Below, piece by piece: positions 20,755-33,100 of a stretch of DNA of 64,000 nucleotides. Each line of letters starts with the position of its first letter. The stretch's first letter is position 1. Position numbers and translations under genes: made by a program. This stretch comes from Fragilaria crotonensis (taxonomy: Eukaryota > Bacillariophyta > Fragilariophyceae > Fragilariales > Fragilariaceae), in assembly GCA_022925895.1 (NCBI GenBank), contig JAKSYS010000065.1, positions 1 to 64,000 of the forward strand, written 5' to 3'. The notes under the pieces were generated by a model. It was not told the DNA's origin, ran no database searches, and saw only the letters and a program-made list of their open reading frames with translations.

Positions 20755-21373
20755 ACACAATGGATCCGCTTTTATCTTGACGTGTCTGCGTGGCGTTTTT
20801 AGCGAACCGAAACTGCAAGGGAGATGGCTACCTGCCGAACAACTTGTTGACTACATGCACATGAAGTTTCAAATTGGAGATGCCATCAAGTTCTCATTGA
20901 GTACAATGAAGAGAGTGGTGAACAAGGTGCTTCCTTTTACGGGAACTCTTGCGAACATACTTGAAATTCAAGAAGGATTGCAGCTGCAAGTCTTTCGACA
21001 TACGTACCAAAATCGGACTCGGAGGGACTTCTTCTGGGTCACAACCCAGGTTGGATTGATTCCATCACAACCGTCGCAACTTAATGCTACAGTATGGGAG
21101 CAAGACTGCGTCTTGAAGCGTTTGACTCTCGGTGCCCGAATGCATCCATTGTCCACTGACACCACAACTACAGAACCAGAAGCAAAGCAACCGAGAGTGT
21201 TGACGGATGAAAGTGATCTTATTTTGGGTGACAGCGGTGCTTCTGGTGGAACAGAGACAGCAACAAGCTCACCTTCACCTCCTTCCTGGTGGGAATCTGG
21301 TGATGCACGCAAAATCTTTGCTCCTTCTGCCGTCATCTATGAAACGATGGAATGTGAAATCAATCGTGCTTGA
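20723..21373 (+). pseudogene. DDE transposase copy B, N-terminal region
   Basis: Starts MSIRTLGAHG like copy A. It encodes the N-terminal ~210 residues, including a Ser/Pro/Thr-rich linker. It runs out of frame at about 21354, where two bases present in copy A (after GGAATG) are missing, and stops at 21373. Coding continues in another frame. Confidence 0.8.
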
Positions 21374-23306
21374 TCGCATTGAGCTGCTAGAGTCGGTGAA
21401 TAGGAATGGAAAAACTTGGGCAAACGTTGTTGAGCCAGGGTCTTGGAGCATGGAGACATGCCCCTACTCCGAATCAGACATACACACACTGCGATTGCGG
21501 AGTATGTACATTGCCTTGGCCTTACGTCAATTTGTATGCCACGTTACCGGTGACATGAAGACACAATGGACATGGAAGAAATGCCTCGTGTTTGCAATTG
21601 AGCGAATGAATGATGTTGGAATTGAGTACTATACAAACTTTAGAACATTAGCAAGATGGCATAGGAAACTGGCGAAACACCGACATTTCTTTTGTTCGAC
21701 TCCGGAGGCGAAGCTGCTGATTCCACCGTTCTTTCGCGACAATCCGGATGCGTTGGAGGCATTCAAGAAACATGGGGTGGCGCACATTCAAGATCTTTGC
21801 GTTGAATTAATGTACAACTTTGTGCATCAAGACCTCCTTCCGAAGCTTTTGTCAAAAGCAGTACTGAATGGTTTGTTTGATGATGATGGTACGGAGCGAC
21901 AAGATACCAATGCTAGTACTTGTGCAAACGACAACGCACCGACCCCAAGTCTAGTCCTTGATACAGTAGAGGTTCCTCCTAACACTCTAAAGGATTTGTT
22001 TCTCCAAAGATATGGCCTCAAGACCCTAGGAATCACTACAATCGCAAGATGGATGTATGCTGTTGGCTTCCGATTTAAGAAGCGGGAAAAGCACTACTTC
22101 GTCGACGGTCACGAGAGACCCGAGACCCTTGCGTACCGCCCAGTGTTCACAAGGAAGTACCTAGCAAGTGAAGTGCAAGCACACCGATGGATACAGATGA
22201 CATTGGAAGAATCGAAAAGAATGGAAAGTCTTGAACAAATTCCAACTAATTGCGGTTACATCTATGTTGATGATGACGGGATAGACATGATTGAGTATCA
22301 TGTTGACGTCTCGTATCATTTTGAAGAAAAATTAGCTGGGTATCCCTTTGGCGGGAACCTAAGCATTCGAAAGCCGATTGCCGCAAAACCTGTGATCTAT
22401 GTTGGCCAAGATGAGGCCATCTTTAAGCAGTTCCTCTTCTCCCACAAGATGTGGGTCGCTCCAGGTGGCCAACGAGCCCTTCTTCCGAAGGACGAAGGCT
22501 CAGGAATAATGGTCTCTGCATTTGTAACACGAGAGCATGGGATTATTCGCGAGATAAGCGATATGGTTCTGGACGAAGTGAATGAGCAACGGTTAGGACA
22601 AGTATATGCAGATGAAGAAGCAGCAATCGAAGTTCACGGATGCTCGAAAAAAATGCCACTTACAAAATCCAAGTCTCCATTCCTCTTATTCTTCGAGTAT
22701 GGTGAGAATCGGGAGGGCTATTGGAATTACAACAACATGGTTATCCAATTCGAGGATGCAGTTGATGTACTACGAGTCATGCATCCACAATACGACTTCA
22801 TTTTTCTTTTTGATCACAGTTCAGGGCATGCAAAACAAAGACCCGATGGTCTCAACCATCTTCGGATGAATCGTTCTTACGGAGGGAAGGCATCGCACAT
22901 GCGAACAACGCTTATCGAACAAGAAGAGGGATACCTCGGCAGCTTCCCCCGAACCTTGGAGCCTGGAGATACACAGTCGCTTGTCTTCAGCGAATCAGAT
23001 AGTGGTCCGTTCTGGCTTTCGGATTCTCAGAGAGATGAATGCCGCCACGACAAGCGATACGGCACGTTTAACAACGTGAAACTCACAAACACCGAAATGA
23101 AGGAAGAGCTTGGAAAGAAAGGCATAGCGGAGGAGGATGCCACTTCACAAAGAACTACAAGACAGTTGAGGGATCTCTGTCGACAACATCAGATTCCAAT
23201 CTTGAGACCTGTCGAGAACGTTATCGAACGCAATCGAGCGGAACTTGAGCTTGAACTTCGAAGCCGAGGCATATTGACAAAAGGCAAAAAAACGAGAACT
23301 GGTTGA
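21355..23306 (+). pseudogene. DDE transposase copy B, core region
   Basis: This is the main transposase frame, about 650 residues. The candidate helix-turn-helix GITTIARWMYAVGF is at about 22030. The first catalytic Asp is at 22410 (VGQDEAIFK), followed by MWVAPGGQRALLPKDEGSG. The second Asp is at 22812 (FLFDHSSGHAKQR), with GGKASHMR after it. A His/Cys-containing linker and the SAP-like segments follow. These motifs match eukaryotic DDE endonucleases of the IS630-Tc1 type known also from fungi. The frame is lost near 23290 by a two-base deletion in an A-run. Confidence 0.88.
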
Positions 23307-23955
23307 CCTTTGCAGAGCTAATGACATTGCATGCACAAGAACAGCTGAAAAAATCAAGGAGGGTTGGATGGGGAAAGCGAAGGGGTTATTACAAGTGTTG
23401 TGGGAGCGAGGTAAAATTGACAGCACACGGATCAAGCAGTACTCACTTACCGGAAAGAAGGACGACTTTGGGACTGTTGTTGACTACAGTACAAGCTTAC
23501 GGCATATCATGGGTTTATGTCACGATTTTGTCAACGAAGAGGGAATGCTTCAGCACATTGCAAAGCGTCTCGGTACCGAGGTTCTCCTGACACCAAAGTG
23601 CCACGCCGAACTCGCAGGAGAGGGTGTGGAGTACATCTGGGGCGGGGCAAAGGGCGAATATCGACGGTTTAGCCTTGCTGAAAAGAGAGGGAAGGACAAC
23701 TTCAAATCCAGTCTACATCATTGCCTGTCAGAAGAAGTAATAACCATTGAGAGAGTCAGAAAATACGCACGTCGGGCACGACAATACTTGATGGCTTACC
23801 ATGCTATTGATTCAGGACAAGTGGATGCTCAAACTCGCCATGATTGCCTCAAGTATGGCCCGGTGGCTGTTGACAAGTTGATCAACAACTTCAAAACCCA
23901 CCGTTGCGCATTTGACTTTGACTACAAGTTCATCATGGAGGCAATGAATGGATGA
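23295..23955 (+). pseudogene. DDE transposase copy B, C-terminal region
   Basis: This continues with the second SAP-like segment, GWMGKAKGLLQ, and PKCHAELAGEG directly before the third catalytic residue, Glu at 23629 (VEYIWGG). Near the end are a basic stretch (RKYARRARQYLMAYHAI) and a short tail ending at TGA 23953-23955. The C-terminus is intact here, unlike copy A. Confidence 0.85.
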
Positions 23956-24124
23956 GTGATGATGTGCTTTTTTTGGGAAGAATGAGACACTTCTCTCGTC
24001 TGCGAATTCAGAAGAGCATGCTTTCAAAATATTCAATATCGTAGCTTCTTTATACAGAAATCTTTCTGGTGTTCATCATAGACAAATTGATAACTAAAAA
24101 TATATTGTACGAGAGCTACGATGG

Positions 24125-24157
24125 CTACCCAAAGTACTTTTTATTTGCACCCAGCCA
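24125..24157. repeat. Terminal inverted repeat, copy B, 3' end
   Basis: Reverse complement starts TGGCTGGGTGCAAATAAAAA and ends GGGTAG; identical to the 3' end of copy A. Confidence 0.85.
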
Positions 24158-27100
24158 TACGGCACTGAGTACTAATTGTTTCGTCCAGCAATAGAGACGT
24201 TAAAGGACCGGCTGGCGGAGTTTATTTATGTACTCGAGTACTCTGGTACAGTGTGGTTGTTTCAGTAGTATCGGTACTCATTGCTTCAGTAGTATTGGTA
24301 CATACACTGTATGGCTACGGCAATGAGTACTAATAGTTTCGTCCGGCAATAGAGACATTAAATGACTGGGACGACAATTGTCTGGCCGGGCTCAGTATCG
24401 GTACATACACTGTATGGCTACGGCAATGAGTACTAATAGTTTCGTCCGGCAATAGGGACGTTAAATGACTGGGACGACAATTGTCTGGCCGGGCTCAGTA
24501 TCGGTACATACACTGTATGGCTACGGCAATGAGTACTAATAGTTTCGTCCGGCAATAGAGACGTTAAATGACTGGGACGACAATTGTCTGGCCGGGCGGG
24601 CTTTATTGCTTCAGTGAGTACGAATAGTTTCGTGCGGCAATAGAGACGTTAAATGACTGGGACGACAATTGTCTGGCCGGGCTTTCCCTATCTGGGCTAC
24701 GGCAGTATTTCGTCCGGACCGGAAAGAAAATCTTATTATGTAACCAGACTGGATATGTGCGGCCCAAGGCCGCGTTGATCTGGGCTATACATACTGGCGG
24801 AGTTTATTGTTGTACTGGTAGTGTGGTTGTTTCAGTAGTGCAGTATCGCCGGTACTCATTGCTTCAGTCAGTATCGGTACATACACTGTATGCCAACGGC
24901 GGCAATGAGTGCTATTTGCTAATAGTTTCGTCCGGCAATAGAGACGTGGGCCGCGTTGATCTGTGCTACTGGCGGAGTTTATTGTTGTACTGGTAGTGTG
25001 GTTGTATCGGTACTCATTGCTTCAGTAGTATCGGTACATACACTGTATGCCTACGGCACTGAGTACTAATTGTTTCGTCCAGCAATAGAGACGTTAAAGG
25101 ACCGGCTGGCGGAGTTTATTTATGTACTCGAGTACTCTGGTACAGCGTGGTTGTTTCAGTAGTATCGGTACTCATTGCTTCAGTAGTATCGGTACATACA
25201 CTGTATGGCTACGGCAATGAGTACTAATAGTTTCGTCCGGCAATAGAGACGTTAAATGACTGGGACTACAATTGTCTGGCCGGGCGGGCTTTATTGCTTC
25301 AGTGAGTACTTATAGTTTCGTACGCCAATAGAGACGTTAAATGACTGGGACGACAATTGTCTGGCCGGGCTTTCCCTATCTGGGCTACGGCAGTATTTCG
25401 TCCGGACCGAAAAGAAAATCTTATTATGTAACCAGACTGGATATGTGCGGCCCATGGCCGCGTTGATCTGGGCTATACATACTGGCGGAGTTTATTGTTG
25501 TACTGGTAGTGTGGTTGTTTCAGTAGTGCAGTATCGCCGGTACTCATTGCTTCAGTCAGTATCGGTACATACACTGTATTCCAACGGCGGCAATGAGTGC
25601 TAATTGCTAATAGTTTCGTCCGGCAATAGAGACGTGGGCCGCGGTGATCTGTGCTACTGGCGGAGTTTATTGTTGTACTGGTAGTGTGGTTGTATCGGTA
25701 CTCATTGCTTCAGTAGTATCGGTACATACACTGTATGCCTACGGCACTGAGTACTAATTGTTTCGTCCAGCAATAGAGACGTTAAAGGACCGGCTGGCGG
25801 AGTTTATTGATGTACTCGAGTACTCTGGTACAGTGTGGTTGTTTCATTAGTATCGGTACTCATTGCTTCAGTAGTATCGGTACATACTTCATACACTGTA
25901 TGGCTACGGCAATGAGTACTAATAGTTTCGTCCGGCAATAGAGACGTTAAATGACTGGGACGACAATTGTCTGGCCGGGCTTAGTATCGGTACATACACT
26001 GTATGGCTACGGCAATGAGTACTAATAGTTTCGTCCGGCAATAGAGACGTTAAATGACAGGGACTACAATTGTCTGGCCGGGCGGGCTTTATTGCTTCAG
26101 TGAGTACTAATAGTTTCGTACGCCAATAGAGACGTTAAATGACTGGGACGACAATTGTCTGGCCGGGCTTTCCCTATCTGGGCTACGGCAGTATTTCGTC
26201 CGGACCGAAAAGAAAATCTTATTACGTAAAGTAAAAGTAACCAGACTGGATATGTGCGGCCCAAGGCCGCGTTGATCTGGGCTATACATACTGGCGGAGT
26301 TTATTGTTGTACTGGTAGTGTGGTTGTTTCAGTAGTGCAGTATTGCCGGTACTCATTGCTTCAGTCAGTATCGGTACATACACTGCATGCCAACGGCGGC
26401 AATGAGTGCTAATTGCTAATAGTTTCGTCCGGCAATAGAGACGTGGGCCGCGGTGATCTGTGCTACTGGCGGAGTTTATTGTTGTACTGGTAGTGTGGTT
26501 GTATCGGTACTCATTGCTTCAGTAGTATCGGTACATACACTGTATGCCTACGGCACTGAGTACTAATTGTTTCGTCCAGCAATAGAGACGTTAAAGGACC
26601 GGCTGGCGGAGTTTATTGATGTACTCGAGTACTCTGGTACAGTGTGGTTGTTTCAGTAGTATTGGTACTCATTGCTTCAGTAGTATCGGTACATACACTG
26701 TATGGCTACGGCAATGAGTACTAATAGTTTCGTGCGGCAATAGAGACGTTAAATGACTGGGACGACAATTGTCTGGCCGGGCTTAGTATCGGTACATACA
26801 CTGTATGGCTACAGCAATGAGTACTAATAGTTTCGTCCGGCAATAGAGACGTTAAATGACAGGGACTACAATTGTCTGGCCGGGCGGGCTTTATTGCTTC
26901 AGTGAGTACTAATAGTTTCGTACGCCAATAGAGACGTTAAATGACTGGGACGACAATTGTCTGGCCGGGCTTTTCCTATCTGGGCTACGGCAGTATTTCG
27001 TCCGGAACGGAAAGAAAATCTTATTATGTAACCAGACTGGATATGTGCGGCCCAAGGCCGCGTTGATCTGGGCTACTGGCGGAGTTTATTGTTGTACTGG

Positions 27101-27321
27101 TAGTGTGGTTGTTTCAGTACTGCAGTATCGCCGGTACTCATTGCTTCAGTCAGTATCGGTACATACACTGTATGCCTATGTACGGCGGCAATAGAGAGGT
27201 GGGCCGCGTTGATCTGTGCTACTGGCGGAGTTTATTGTTGTACTGGTAGTGTGGTTGTATTGGTACTCATTGCTTCAGTAGTATCGGTACATACACTGTA
27301 TGCCTACGGCACTGAGTACTA
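24158..27321 (+). repeat. Satellite array, segment 2
   Basis: Higher-order units of about 690-806 bp are marked by CCAGACTGGATATGTGCGG at about 24742, 25433, 26239 and 27031. Within them run sub-units of about 100 bp with GGTACATACACTGTATG, GAGTACTAATAGTTTCGTCC and GACGACAATTGTCTGGCC. Each higher-order unit holds one compact palindrome GCGGCCCAAGGCCGC (GCGGCCCATGGCCGC at 25447). No gene is encoded; frames here are shadows. Confidence 0.9.
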
Positions 27322-27749
27322 AAGTATTATTCGCGGCGTTGAGGCTGCAAACTAGGGCTCGACGAATTAAACTGAACTTAGGCTTGTAAGAATTGATTAT
27401 TGATTAATTGTGAGATCATGAAATAATGAAAAACACGAATCGAAATGCGAGCTCCATGATTGAATGAAAGCTGTTCTTCTTTGTTCTTTGCTTGTTCTTT
27501 GATTGTTCTTTGCTGAGGAACATGTGTAGGATGATGTAGAACATGTATGGTTGTGACTAGGAACCATGTGAATGAATCATGTGGATAATTCCCATTTGTA
27601 ACCAGGAACCATGTGAATAGTTCCCCATTTGTAGCTCGGCAGGCGATACGAACCGAGCTGTGACGAGTCGTGACGCATCGGAGAAACTTTGGTTGACGGA
27701 CGGACGAAAGGAGAGATAGAGTATCCACACGACGGTAAGTGCTGACACA
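27322..27749 (-). repeat. Probable 3' LTR of the satellite-embedded Copia
   Basis: On the minus strand a purine-rich tract (GAGGGGAGTAAAAGAAAAA) follows the pol stop and is followed by TGTGTCAGCAC, a plausible LTR start. The segment continues to the satellite junction at about 27322. Some sequence near its end (CTCGACGAATTA) resembles the LTR region near 52440, in line with the related proteins. Confidence 0.55.
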
Positions 27750-27795
27750 GTGGTTTTTCTTTTACTCCCCTCACTCGCTCGACGAAGTCTTCCGA

Positions 27796-30136
27796 TTACC
27801 AACCCATCAATTGCTTCCTCAACTTAGTGTGAATCTGCTCATTGCAAACCTTGGTGAGAATATCAGCAAGCATGTCTTCAGTTGAGACTTGATGAATTGA
27901 AATGGTACCATCTTGCACCTTGCTTCTGAAGTGATGATACTTTGTGTTGATGTGGCGCGTTCGCGGACGCATTTTCGGATTCTTGACACTTGCAGCCAAT
28001 TCCACTGCACCACTGTTGTCCTCAAAGACCCTGCAATGAAGCTGAGGTGTTGTTGCTGTCAATCCACATTCATGCCTTTGCATTTCCTGAATCAACTCCA
28101 TTAAAGGAAGCACCTCTCTGGTTGCTGCTGAAATTGCCAAGTATTCACTCTCAGTTGTTGATAAAGCAATCTCTGACTGAAGCTTGGATGCCCAGATGAC
28201 TGGACAATTGGCATAAAGAATCACATATCCAGTTCTGGACCTTGCAGTGTCTGTATCCCAGTCAGCATTCTCTGGATCCCAATCACCTGTGAAAGAAGCA
28301 TCCACATAGACCTCAAAGCTTTGGTTGCCTGGAGAATAGATCATCCCCTTGTCTCTTGAGCCAACCAGGTACCTGCCCAGCCACTTCAATGCTTTGCCAT
28401 GTTCAAACCTTGGATTGGAAACAAACCTGGCGCCTTGATGCACAGCACAAGAGATGTCGAGCCTGGAGCACTTTTCAAGATAGTTCAACTGTCCAATGAC
28501 CCGCCGATAATTGAAGTGATCATCAAAGGGAGGAGAGTTTAAGTGCCTGCACAGGGTGTTGCTGGAAGCTCCAGTTGTCTTCTTGATAGCGACATCCTTC
28601 CCATCCAACCTTAATTCCTTGATGACATCATTGATGAGGTGAGGCTGAGATAGGTTGAAGGTCTTGTCATTGATTCTGTCAATTTGCACTCCAAGAAAGT
28701 CTGAGATGTCTCCTTCCACAGTGAGCTTGAGTCCAACTGCCGCCATCTCTTTGATAATGTCATCCAACTCTTGAGGATCAGGTCCTGCCAGGATTGAATC
28801 ATCTGTGTAGAGAACAAACATTGACTTGCCCTTGTAGAAGAGACACTCGTCAACTTCACTTTGGATGAACCCAACTTCCTTGAGTTTGTCCACCAAATGC
28901 TGGTTCCACACTCTGCCAGCTTGCTTCTGCCCAAACAAATTCTTCTTGAGCTTGAGGACAAAGTCTTGAGCTTCACCCTCCACTTCAAAGCCCTTTGGGA
29001 TGGCCATGTAAAGTTCACATTCCACATCTGCTTGGGTGTAAGCCAACACGAAGTCAATCTGTTTGGTGTACCAACCATGAATCAGGGTAGTGATGAGCAC
29101 CATCCTGATGGCTGCCCAGGATGCCACAGGTGAGAAGGTCTCCCAGTAATTGACACCTTCCTCTTGCTTGGATCCATCAATGTTGAGCCTGGCTTTCCAC
29201 TTGTAGACTTCACGAGTTGCAATCCTGCGCTTGCGTTTCATTGCCCACACTGCCGGAAGAATCTTGACTCCCTCAGGAACTGATGACCTTGGTACCAACT
29301 CCCAAACTCCATTCTCAGTGTGACTCATGACTTCCTTTTGCATGGCTTTGATGAATTCTGCTCTGTCTGGCTCCCTCATGGCCTCATGGTAGTACATGGT
29401 GTCTGGATCTGCTGATGCAGCATAGGCAAGCATAGGATGCTCCCCTCCTTCAATGTTCACCCATTCCTTGATGGTTTCAAAGGCCACATGATAAGGGAGC
29501 TTGGTTTCCAACTTGGCTTCCAGATTATACCACACCTCCAAGACTTTTGATCCTCTGGCTGATGCTTGTGAGTTCTTGACTGTTGCTTCGCCCTCTGTGA
29601 CCTTGTTGAGCCTTGGAGACCTCCTGGGTTGTTGTGCTTGAGGTTCTTGAACTTGCTCCTCTCCCTCAGACTGTGGTAGTGGTGTTAGAAAGGCTTGACC
29701 CTCTCCCTCATTGACTTCTTCCCCTGGTTCCAGATTGAATTCCATGAAAGGAGCACGCGGTTGCGCTGCCTGGTCTGGAGTAGATTGGTTGAAGCCTTGA
29801 TTCTTGGAAGTCGTTGGGGTAGTGAAGCCACACATCTTCTGCCATTCTGAATGAGGAGACAAGTTGCCCATGGACTGCCTGACTGTTTCAAACTTTGGAT
29901 CAAAGGTGACATGAAATTGAGGTGAGACATGACCAGTCTTCAGGTTGAGAACCAGAGCCACACTCCTTGCATGTTGCATAGACATTCCAAGGTAGACACC
30001 CATCCTTGATCTGACTTCCCACTTGGGCAGCTTCTTCCCAGATTGCATCATGTTGTCAAGGACAAAGACAGGACATCCAAATGGTTGGAAGTGATTGAGG
30101 TTAGGAGTGACTTCAGACTTGGCAAACAACTCAAAT
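27796..30136 (-). CDS. Copia pol fragment: integrase end, RT and RNase H (intact frame)
   Basis: A single open minus frame of about 780 codons. From the N-terminus: integrase C-terminal motif (FQPFGCPVFVLD, RMGVYLGMS, NLKTGHVSPQFHVTFD); a Gln/Glu-rich linker; then RT with KARLNIDGSKQEEGVN, FVLAYTQADVECELYMAIPKGF, LFGQKQAGRVWNQ and the catalytic LYTDDSILAG. RNase H follows with VYVDASFTGDWD, STTESEYLAISAATREVLP and HINTKYHHF. Its end is TKVCNEQIHTKLRKQLMGW. Catalytic residues look present, so RT/RNase H may be functional, but the upstream part is lost at the satellite junction and no natural start codon is visible. CpG dinucleotides are scarce. Confidence 0.88.
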
Positions 30137-33100
30137 GGTGGCGGCAATGAGTGCTAATTGCTAATAGTTTCGTCCGGCAATAGAGACGTGGGCCGCGGTG
30201 ATCTGTGCTACTGGCGGAGTTTATTGTTGTACTGGTAGTGTGGTTGTATCGGTACTCATTGCTTCAGTAGTATCGGTACATACACTGTATGCCTACGGCA
30301 CTGAGTACTAATTGTTTCGTCCAGCAATAGAGACGTTAAAGGACCGGCTGGCGGAGTTTATTGATGTACTCGAGTACTCTGGTACAGTGTGGTTGTTTCA
30401 GTAGTATCGGTACTCATTGCTTCAGTAGTATCGGTACATACTTCATACACTGTATGGCTACGGCAATGAGTACTAATAGTTTCGTCCGGCAATAGAGACG
30501 TTAAATGACTGGGACGACAATTGTCTGGCCGGGCTTAGTATCGGTACATACACTGTATGGCTACGGCAATGAGTACTAATAGTTTCGTCCGGCAATAGAG
30601 ACGTTAAATGACAGGGACTACAATTGTCTGGCCGGGCGGGCTTTATTGCTTAAGTGAGTACTAATAGTTTCGTACGGCAATGGAGACGTTAAATGACTGG
30701 GACGACAATTGTCTGGCCGGGCTTTCCCTATCTGGGCTACGGCAGTATTTCGTCCGGACCGGTAGTATCGGTACTCATTGCTTCAGTAGTATCGGTACAT
30801 ACACTGTATGGCTACGGCAATGAGTACTAATAGTTTCGTCCGGCAATAGAGACGTTAAATGACTGGGACGACAAACGTTAAATGACTGGGACGACAATTG
30901 TCTGGGCGGGCTTTATTGCGTCAGTGAGTACTAATAGTTTCGTCGGCAATAGAGACGTTAAATGACTGGGACGACAATTGTCTGGCCGGGCTTTTCCTAT
31001 CTGGGCTACGGCAGTATTTCGTCCGGAACGGAAAGAAAATCTTATTATGTAACCAGACTGGATATGTGCGGCCCAAGGCCGCGTTGATCTGGGCTATACA
31101 TACTGGCGGAGTTTATTGTTGTACTGGTAGTGTGGTTGTTTCAGTACTGCAGTATCGCCGGTACTCATTGCTTCAGTCAGTATCAGTACATACACTGTAT
31201 GCCTACGGCGGCAATGAGTGCTAATTGCTATAATAGTTTTGTCCGGCAATAGAGACGTGGGCCGCGTTGATCTGTGCTACTGGCGGAGTTTATTGTTGTA
31301 CTGGTAGTGTGGTTGTATCGGTACTCATTGCTTCAGTGGTATCGGTACATACACTGTATGCCTACGGCACTGAGTACTAATTGTTTCGTCCAGCAATAGA
31401 GACGTTAAAGGACCGGCTGGCGGAGTTTATTGCTGTACTTGAGTACTCTGGTACAGTGTGGTTGTTTCAGTAGTATCGGTACTCATTGCTTCAGTAGTAT
31501 CGGTACATACACTGTATGGCTACGGCAATGATTGCTAATAGTTTCGTCCGGCAATAGAGACGTTAAATGACTGGGACGACAATTGTCTGGCCGGGCTTAG
31601 TATCGGTACATACACTGTATGGCTACGGCAATGAGTACTAATAGTTTCGTCCGGCAATAGAGACGTTAAATGACAGGGACTACAATTGTCTGGCCGGGCG
31701 GGCTTTATTGCTTAAGTGAGTACTAATAGTTTCGTACGCCAATAGAGACGTTAAATGACTGGGACGACAATTGTCTGGCCGGGCTTTCCCTATCTGGGCT
31801 ACGGCAGTATTTCGTCCGGACCGAAAAGAAAATCTTATTATGTAAAGTAACTGGATATGTGCGGCCCAAGGCCGTGTTGATTCTGTTTGGATGTTCAGTC
31901 TTTAGTTTATTGTTGTACCGGCCGCGTTGATTCTGTAAAGATGTTTAGTCTTTTTAGATTACTGATAGTGTGGTTGTTTTAGTAGTCCCAGTACATACTG
32001 TATGCCTACGTTGTTTTGGTAGTATCAGTACATCTACTGTATGCCTATGACATTGAGTACAAAGAGTTTCGTCCGGCAATAGAGACGTTAAAGGACCGGC
32101 ACCATAATTGTAGTATCAGTACTAATTGCTTCAGTAGTATCTGTACATCGACTGTATGCCTACGGCAATGAGTACTAATAGTTTCGTCCGGCAGTATAGA
32201 CGTTAAAGGACTGGGACGACAATAGAGACGTTAAATGACTGGGACGACAATTGTCTGGCCGGGCTTTATTGCTTCAGTGAGTACTAATAGTTTCGTGCCG
32301 GCAATAGAGACGTTAAATGACAGGGACTACAATTGTCTGGCCGGGCCGGCTTTATTGCGTAAGTGAGTACTAATAGTTTCGTACACCAATAGAGACGTTA
32401 AATGACTGGGACGACAATTGTCTGGCCGGGCTTTCCCTATCTGGGCTACGGCAGTATTTCGTCCGGACCGAAAAGAAAATCTTATTATGTAAAGTAACCA
32501 GACTGGATATGTGCGGCCCAAGGCCGCGTTGATCTGGGCTATACATACTGGCGGAGTTTATTGTTGTACTGGTAGTGTGGTTGTTTCAGTACTGCAGTAT
32601 CGCCGGTACTCATTGCTTCAGTCAGTATCGGTACATACACTGTATGCCTACGGCGGCAATGAGTGCTAATTGCTAATAGTTTCGTCCGGCAATAGGGACG
32701 TGGGCCGCGTTGATCTGTGCTACTGGCGGAGTTTATTGTTGTACTGGTAGTGTGGTTGTATCGGTACTCATTGCTTCATTAGTATCGGTACATACACTGT
32801 ATGCCTACGGCACTGAGTACTAATTGTTTCGTCCAGCAATAGAGACGTTAAAGGACCGGCTGGCGGAGTTTATTGATGTACTCGAGTACTCTGGTACAGT
32901 GTGGTTGTTTCAGTAGTATCGGTACTCATTGCTTCAGTAGTATCGGTACATACACTGTATGGCTACGGCAATGATTGCTAATAGTTTCGTCCGGCAATAG
33001 AGACGTTAAATGACTGGGACGACAATTGTCTGGCCGGGCTTAGTATCGGTACATACACTGTATGGCTACGGCAATGAGTACTAATAGTTTCGTCCGGCAA

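Larger units (their letters stand above)
20525..24157 (+). mobile_element. DDE DNA transposon, copy B
   Basis: This 3,633-bp element is flanked by TA (20523-20524, 24158-24159). It has 33-bp imperfect inverted ends (20525-20557, 24125-24157). Its insertion site is known exactly, because the flanks join to TATGCCTACGGCACTGAG, which is present in uninterrupted satellite units (for example near 25035). It carries the longest uninterrupted stretch of the transposase frame (about 21355-23306), broken only by two-base deletions near 21354 and 23290. Confidence 0.92.
27322..30136 (-). mobile_element. Truncated Copia element inserted in the satellite
   Basis: The 3' half of a Copia element lies between two satellite blocks. 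It contains the end of integrase, RT, RNase H, a purine-rich tract and a 3' LTR. The left and right satellite breakpoints are not the same position in the unit and no target duplication is visible, so the copy was truncated or rearranged after or during insertion. Confidence 0.85.
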
